From contig NC_091050.1 in the NCBI RefSeq assembly GCF_963966145.1, positions 682,001 to 746,000 of the forward strand: a stretch of DNA of 64,000 nucleotides, read 5' to 3'. The notes beneath the pieces were generated by a model, which worked only from the letters and a program-made list of their open reading frames with translations, did no database searches and had not been told where the DNA came from. This DNA comes from Tenebrio molitor. Its lineage: Eukaryota > Arthropoda > Insecta > Coleoptera > Tenebrionidae. Below, piece by piece: positions 56,965 to 64,000 of the stretch. How positions within the stretch are numbered: position 1 is the stretch's first letter; each line of letters opens with the position of its first letter. Made by a program: the position numbers and the translations under genes.

Positions 56965-59900
56965 ATGCCGCTAGAAAGAACCAAAGAAAATGCAGAGAAA
57001 AACGTTTCATTTAACACTTCCATGTCAGCGCCTTTGTTGCGACAATCATGTGGTCAAGAAGAGTTCATCATGTCACCTGTTCCAAGCACACAAGATGGAA
57101 AAAGTAAGTTCCACAAGAAGCGAGTGGCGACGCTGAGACATGGAGACAGTTTGGAGAATGACAGGTTTATGTATCATCCATACATTTTGAGTTATTATGA
57201 AGGCGAGAATGGTAAAGGCCAAAGACAACCACGTTATCGAAGTAAACTTCCCAAACAGAGCTCAGATGAGAACAGAGACTTTGCTGCCATGTCAGTACCT
57301 AATTTATACAAAAGTGCTGATAATTTAGATTCTGAAATGGATACAGAAAGGTGAGTTATAAATATTTTAAAAATAAACTGTTTTGCTGTTATGAGCTTCA
57401 CTTTACACCTGTGATATCACAGGGTCTAATTATAGTTGAATTTATCTTGTTTTTACAAATAAAATCTAAATTGCATTATTTACAGTTTGATATTAACTGC
57501 ATGCAAACAAATAAAAATTTTTCATAAGTTGTCAACATAAAGCCAATTATAAGTCTGTCTTTTGTTGAGTTATTTACAATTGCACAAATATTTTGATAAT
57601 TTATAAATAAAAATTTTACTTTCATAACGCAGCTGCAAAATAATTTTTACGAAAAAGGCAGCGGCGGCTCGTTGAGCCGGCAATTTTTTTAATTGTTAAA
57701 GAATGCTACATGCAATGAGTTCAATGTAAATGAAGTAAATAAAACAAATCGAAATTTGGAAAATATGACGCTTAAAATATTATCGAATAAACACAGAAGA
57801 AAAGAGAAACAAACGAATAGGTAAATGTATAAAAATGAGTCATGATTAGAGAAAATGGATGGGAAAAGAATTCGAGAATTACAGCAATGAAGAGAATTAT
57901 TTTATGATAGAAATAGGAAATTTGGTAGCTAATGGACTGAAGAGTGTACTAGACTAGAAAAAAGACTTGAGAAGTAATTATTGAAATATATAGTGTGTTG
58001 AATTTAACATGAAGGCAGCCTACGTTATTTGAAAATTACAAAAAAAATAAAATGCAAATTTTGCTTCCACCACTACTCCACTACGATTGTTAAAAAATTC
58101 AGATCTCGACTGTTAAAAATAAGGAAAATATCAGGCTGCGACTTAAATATGCGACTTAAAAAAACACTACGTACTGTTATCATCAGGTAAATAATAGCAA
58201 GTGAAAGTGGAAAGTGTACGCCTCTAGCTATAAAGGAAGCGGGACAAAGGGTTTTCGTTTGCAGAAGTTTTTGTATCTTATTTGAATTAGATAATAAACT
58301 TTCATTCAAAAAGTTACAGATTCCATTTTTGACCTTGATCAAATTTCATTATCACTATTAACCTGTAAACAAGCGATAGTGAAAAAGAATTACACAATCC
58401 AAAAAATGAGTCAATAATATTATGTATTAAGTATATTACAGGCTAGTATGTATGTATTTGATTTTGTGGGCATGTTTCATAAGAATTATGTAACGTCCCT
58501 TTCAATCCATCCATTGAGTTATTAAAATTATTTGTGAGCAAAAGAAAAGTATATTTTGCTTGAACGAGTCAAGAAATTATGTAATAGTGAACTCGGCAAG
58601 GTTCTTTTAATCGAAACTATAGTATTATTATTTTCAGACATTTCAGACATTTCCTATTACAAATGCAAGTGTTATGTTGTTTTTACAAATGTCATTTTCT
58701 GTTAATAAAAATTTGATGCTTTCATCAGTCTTATCTTTAACGCCCACTTCCTATCAAATCATTTTTCTGTACTTATTGTGTTTCATCACTTCAAAACAAA
58801 TGAAGCTTTCATTCATCACCGCAGACTATTTTTCTTGTTTTCCCAAACACCACATCTGAAACCCACCAAATTTTTGATACTAAAATTTCGAACTTTCGTT
58901 ACCTATTTTTTGCATCTGTCGAATTCTTAAAAATCGTACAGATAAATTTTAAAAAAATCGTCATTCTGATTTTTCTCCAGATAAGGATAACGCATAATGT
59001 TTGTTTATGATGATTGATGGGTATGATTAAATATTTCGGTAGTTAAGTGTGATTGCCAAGCCAAAGTGTAAATGCTGAAACTATGTATATGCGTTAAAAG
59101 ATTATTACAACAATTACATTTATCACTTCTCAATCAGCTGTAGATTGTACTAGATTTAAAGTTATCGCAATAAATAAAATCAGTGAGCCGAAGAAAAATT
59201 AGTTCCAGGCAGGGGAAAAAATATTTTAAGTAAGATTAGTGCATATATCCTGTTACCTTTTTTTACAACCTCACCTTCAACTTATTTGTAACTCTGTTAA
59301 GTCGATATCTCATTCGGTGCTAGGTTGACCTATTCCAATATCATTATTTAATGCGGGTGATATGATGGCAATGTATTTTTTATGTATTTTAAATACTGTG
59401 TTTCATAAAAGTTACCGTTTTGTTTGTCAGTTCTAAATAGAAACAAACTGCACATTATTCTTTTCCTGTTGACGTTTCTGACAGCTTTTACTTATTTCTA
59501 ACCGCACAGATATAACGTCGAAAAAACTAACACTTGCAATTATAAAAATGAAATCGATAAAAATTGGGCATAGACAGATCCCCCAAGTGCCATAAACCAC
59601 ACTTAGCTCTCCCCAACCACTCCCATTAATTAAACTCCCAATTAGTAAATTAAAATTCGTTTTAAACTTATTTTCGTTTCGTTTCCAGAGATTTCCCGTC
59701 CGCCCTGCGAAGACCCAATCCGCGAATCGTGATACCGGAGAGCTCGATCGAATCTCAAGAACTACCAAACGAATCTAGTCAAAATAATTGTGAATGTCCT
59801 AAACCCGACAATCTGTCGTGTCCCGTACCCACGATTTATTTCACCGACGGGATGAGGTCCGTGGACTTCATTTTGGTGTGGGACGCTTTCACTGAAGATG

Positions 59901-62900
59901 CCGTCAAGCCAGAGGCTCAAGAGAAGAGGAAAATTTTCGAAGCTAATCTAGCGAAAGAGGGACTCGAGCTGGAGTACGTACCGCAAGAGAGCAACGGACT
60001 GAATTTTGTCAAAGTGAGCTTCACTTATGGAGTTTTGTTTTTGATTTTCACGACGAAATTTCAGATTCACGCTCCGCAAGAAGTGCTCCGGAGGTACGGC
60101 GAAATCTTGAAGTTGCGCATGCCAATGAGAGAGGTAGATATTTCTATTATTTACATTTTTTAATGTATTATCCATTATTATTTTATCCAATGGGACAATA
60201 ATTTACGCGTCTCTTTGTTTTTGTTTTAATATTCTGTTGCTACAGGAGTTGTGTAAAGCCCCGAGAGAATTCCGCCAGAATCGTTTGTACAATGCCACAG
60301 CATTTATCCAACAGGTATTTCACGCAAGGACTGTTTTCCTAACGTTTTTGTCGCTTTCCTACTAATCTATTTTGAAAAATCTTGACGTGGCATGTTTGGA
60401 CGCTGGGAAACGCTCAAAAAATCTCAAAACATTTCCTGCAGCTCAGTTGTCATTACAGATTCCTGCTTTGCATCAGATGCGCTCACGAACGAATTTTCTC
60501 ATCGAGGAAATAAACAGCCAATGGGACAAACTCAAATCTTACATACTCGTCGATTCTGACAAGTTCCCGGAGAAGAATCAGCGATTTACAGCCATTTACA
60601 GCCGAGACAGAGAATATTTGTATGTTAGTTGCGAGCCGTATGGATCAATCTAAGACTCACGAGTTGCACTTCTCAGGTTCGACGTCGATTCGCCTTGTTT
60701 TTTTACCCCGGCGATTCACTCGAGACTTGTCCAGTTTATCCTCGACAGGAAGCGGTTTAGCGAAAAGGACAACGACGATTTTGCTTTCGGAATAGAGAGA
60801 CTTTTGAATGAAAGAGTATACAGCGCCGCGTATCCTCTGCACGACGTGAGTTGCCTATAGTTTTTCTCAATTCTAAATTTCCACCACCTGTTGAATTATG
60901 TTGGCAAAATAAAAATATTTCTAAATTGGGGATTCTTATAACCAAAGTTGGCAATATAATTATTTTATGAACATGATTTGAAAACATTAAAATTAGTTCA
61001 TAAGTTTATTTTGCTTTTAGAATTTGATTTTCTACCTACTTACTTGCTGCATTTTATAACAGGTTTTCGTTCTTTTCCTTTATTCTAAAATTTTGAGTTG
61101 TAAAAACGGAAATTGACAGATTGTGTCAGTGTTGCCGGTTGTATTTCCAACGTAGATGCAGTGTTGGTGGAAATTTAGAATTGAGACAGACTTTACTTGT
61201 TCGTGTGGATCGATCTAAATAAATTTGTAATTGTTTCAAGGGCGACTTGAAACAGTCCGGCTCGGTGCGCTACCTCCTCTACAACGAATGGACAGCTTTG
61301 AGGAAGTGGTACCGCTACCAACCCCTAGACTACGTTAAAGATTACTTCGGGGTAAAGATCGGCTTGTACTTTGCCTGGTTGGGTTTCTACACCCACATGT
61401 TGCTCCCCGCCGCCGTCGTCGGCTTTTTCTGTTTCGTTTACTCGTGTCTCACCCTCTACACCAACAAACCGAGGTAAGTTGAGCGATCGGGACCCCACCG
61501 AAGACTAAAATCTTAAATAAAGTGAAGACATCTGCAATGCGAACTTCACAACGAAGATGTGCCCCCTTTGCAATGACTGGTGCAACTACTGGGACCTACA
61601 AGAAACGTGCGCTCACGCCCGGATCACGTATCTCTTTGACAATTCGACGACGGTGTTTTTCGCGATTTTTATGTCATTTTGGGGTGAGTATTTAAAAAAA
61701 GTTTGACTCGGAATTGTGGCAAATGTGATTGAAGCTGCACTTTTTCTCGAATTGTGGAAGCGGTACTCTGCTGAGATCACTCATCGGTGGGATTTGACCG
61801 GTTTTGACATCCAGGAGGAGCACCCAAGGCCGCAGTATTTAGCCAGACTTGCTCACGTCAAGAGACAGGAAATCAACGTTGTTACCAACATAGAGGAACC
61901 GCACGTCCCGTTCTGGCGACTGAGAGTTCCTATAACGATTTTCAGCTTTTCTGTTGTCATGTTGTTGGTAATTTTCCTACCGCCTGCCACAATATCTGAC
62001 AAGCGCGCGTTAAATTTTGACATTTCGTAGTAAAAATATAGTCAAGTCCATTCAAAAGTCAAAAAATCACCACCTAAAGGTTGGTAAAATTTAAAAAACT
62101 CTAGGTAGATATTTTTTCATACTATGTTGGTAACTATAAATTATGACATTTATTTGATTGAAAATAAAATTCAATTGCTTTGAATTTCGTTCATATTGTT
62201 TTATTAGCAGCACGTTTCATTTATTTATTGATTCTTATTATTTTTACTTAAACATGCCTAGAAAAACAAGACACTTAATAAACATTTAACCTGAAAATTA
62301 CAAGTCTCACCAAATTTTACACTAGACAGCGTTGCCGATAGTAATTATCGAGGAAAATGCGACGTTGGTGATTTTTTGATTTTTGAATGGACTTTAGTTT
62401 CGTGCCGTGCTGCTTGCAAGATATTGTGTCATCTACTACAAAATCAAAATGTCTAACCACCAAAAAGTTCAAAAGCTTGAAACAACACACTGTCCTAGGT
62501 CACAATGGCCTTGGCCACCGTCGTTGCCATCGTGGTCTACCGCATGTCGATGCTCTTCTCTTTGCGGGTCTACGCCGACCAAGTCGACAACAGTTCAGCC
62601 ATCTTGTTTACGACTTGTACAGCCGCCTGCATCAATCTGGTGTGCATCGTCATCTTCAACTGGGTACGACGTCACGCACGGTTCAATCTAAGACTGACTT
62701 TTTCTCCGTCTAGATTTACAATTACGTGGCCGAGTACTTGACGGAATTCGAACTACTGCGGACTCAGACCGAATTCGACGACTCCTTGACCCTCAAAATC
62801 TACCTCCTCCAATTCGTCAACTATTACGCCTCCATTTTCTACATCGCGTTTTTCAAGGGGAAATTCGTGGGGTCGCCTAAGGAATACCACATGCTCTTCG

Positions 62901-64000
62901 GCTATCGGCAGGAAGAGGTTGTGCGAAAAATCGAGATTAAACATTTTGTACATTAGTGATTTTAGTGCGGTCCTGGGGGGTGCCTGACGGAGTTGTGCAT
63001 CCAACTGGCTATAATAATGGTGGGCAAACAAGCCATGAATACTGTTTTGGAGATGTTGTTCCCTTTATTTTTCAAATGGTTGAACACCATCAAAGTGAAG
63101 ACGGGACTGAGCAAGGATCAGTCGTGTAAAGGGGCGCGTCCGCAATGGTTGAAAGATTACAAACTAGTCGAGTGGGGACCGAGGAGTTTATTTCCCGAGT
63201 ATTTAGAAATGGGTAGATAGTACCCCAATGAGAGTCACACGAGTTTTAATAATTGAATTTCAGTCTTGCAGTACGGTTTTGTAACGATTTTCGTCGCGGC
63301 CTTCCCACTGGCGCCATTTTTCGCCCTGTTGAATAACGTTCTAGAGATGCGATTGGATGCCAGGAAACTTATTACATTTTATAGGAGGCCGGTCGGTCAA
63401 AGGGTCAGGGACATAGGGGTGTGGTACAGGATTCTGGACTCGATCGGGAAGCTTTCAGTTGTTACAAATGTGAGTTTGTGACTTAAGCTTGTTCACTCTC
63501 ACCTTCTAAGTAATTTTTTTATTATTATTATAAATTGTTTGGGAATTTTAGGGATTTATAATAGCGTTCACGTCCGAATTCATCCCTCGTTTAATCTACT
63601 CGATGTACTTCAGCGAAGATCACAGTCTGAAAGGCTACCTTAACTTCACCCTGTCCTACTTCAACACTTCGCACTTCCAGAACGAATCCTACCCTCGCAA
63701 GCACAACTCCGAAGAGATCTGCAGGTGAGACGATGACATTTACGAATCGTCGTTGAGCGTGTTTCGTAGATATCCGGATTTCCGGGAGCCTCCTTGGTCG
63801 CCGAACCGCTACGAGAAGACCGTCACCTATTGGCACATTCTGGCGGCTCGCCTGGCTTTCGTCGTCGTTTTCGAAAATATCGTGACGTTTATCATTATCA
63901 TCATAAAATGGTGCATACCGGATATACCGGGCGACCTCAAAGACAGAATTAGGCGCGAGGCTTACATCACCAACGAAATCATCATTAAACAAGAGACAAT
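56965..64000 (+). CDS. Anoctamin / TMEM16 family protein (3' end beyond window)
   Basis: Calcium-activated chloride channel or lipid scramblase of the plasma or internal membranes. Fifteen exons: 56965-57350, 59689-60013, 60065-60133, 60246-60314, 60459-60619, 60677-60845, 61241-61473, 61523-61683, 61735-61967, 62499-62663, 62714-62917, 62966-63212, 63264-63469, 63552-63724 and 63770 to the edge. All phases match, giving about 1010 aa. A disordered N-terminus of some 150 aa precedes the dimerisation domain (SVDFILVWDAF, RKIFEANLAKEGLELE, EILKLRMPMRE) and the membrane part (YFGVKIGLYFAWLGFYT, MCPLCNDWC, FFAIFMSFW, ELWKR). The calcium site is complete: NTVLE in TM6, PEYLEM in TM7, NNVLEMRLD in TM8. 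The last transmembrane helices and C-terminus lie outside. ATG 56965 is the first in frame after a stop at 56929. The subtype is not assigned. Confidence 0.93.
57351..59688 (+). other. Anoctamin intron 1 (2338 nt)
   Basis: Starts GTGAGT and ends TTTCCAG, joining AG|A in phase. AT-rich, no nested gene or RNA recognised. A small G+C hairpin, CGGCTC-GTT-GAGCCG, lies at about 57664-57678. Confidence 0.6.
60866..61185. mobile_element. MITE in anoctamin intron 6
   Basis: The left end CTCAATTCTAAATTTCCACC and the right end (GGTGGAAATTTAGAATTGAG) are perfect inverted repeats of about 20 bp, 320 bp apart, inside the 395-nt intron, of which the element makes up most. No coding capacity. Confidence 0.75.
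62044..62394. mobile_element. MITE in anoctamin intron 9
   Basis: The left end AAGTCCATTCAAAAGTCAAA, AAATCACCACC and the right end (reverse complement AAAGTCCATTCAAAAATCAA, AAAATCACCAACG) are inverted repeats of about 30 bp. The 350-bp element fills most of the 531-nt intron, explaining why this intron is ten times longer than its neighbours. Confidence 0.8.

Overview
The window is eukaryotic and insect-like. It is AT-rich DNA with short GT-AG introns (about 47-60 nt), TCAGT initiators 30 nt after TATA boxes, many miniature inverted-repeat elements, a CYP6-type P450 cluster, and a metal-responsive factor with the insect cysteine cluster. A beetle is my best guess, inferred from the look of the P450 paralogues and the element-rich, short-intron architecture; the sequence does not prove it. 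Gene models were built by hand from open frames, splice consensus and phase matching, so exon edges are predictions.

Layout. (1) 1-20,040: a gene desert without a convincing host gene. It holds a decayed non-LTR reverse transcriptase, a possible tyrosine-recombinase relic, several inverted-repeat elements, and GC-elevated islands, one pair of which carries a cluster of POU-type octamers. (2) 20,059-21,026 (-): a secreted protein built of YG(V/L)P repeats, with a clear TATA + initiator promoter. (3) 21.7-34.6 kb: a CYP6-like cluster of one pseudogene (+), two intact tandem genes (+), one intact gene on the opposite strand, and a relic of a fifth copy. All share the same two intron positions. 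(4) 38.7-43.4 kb (-): a complete five-exon MTF-1 gene (769 aa), divergent from the intronless ribosomal protein gene RpL19 (+), which is tail-to-tail with five-exon RpS4 (-). (5) 48.6-52.7 kb (-): a complete four-exon CCDC6 homologue. (6) 55.3-56.4 kb (-): a two-exon THAP zinc-finger gene, divergent from (7) an anoctamin/TMEM16 gene (+, 15 exons visible) that runs off the right edge.

Functional links. The P450s are microsomal monooxygenases of the type that detoxifies plant and synthetic compounds. MTF-1 controls metal-response genes. RpL19 and RpS4 are housekeeping ribosomal genes. Nothing suggests one operon-like system: the arrangement is local tandem duplication (P450s) beside unrelated conserved genes, with small DNA elements inserted in almost every intergenic space and in introns of MTF-1, CCDC6 and the anoctamin.
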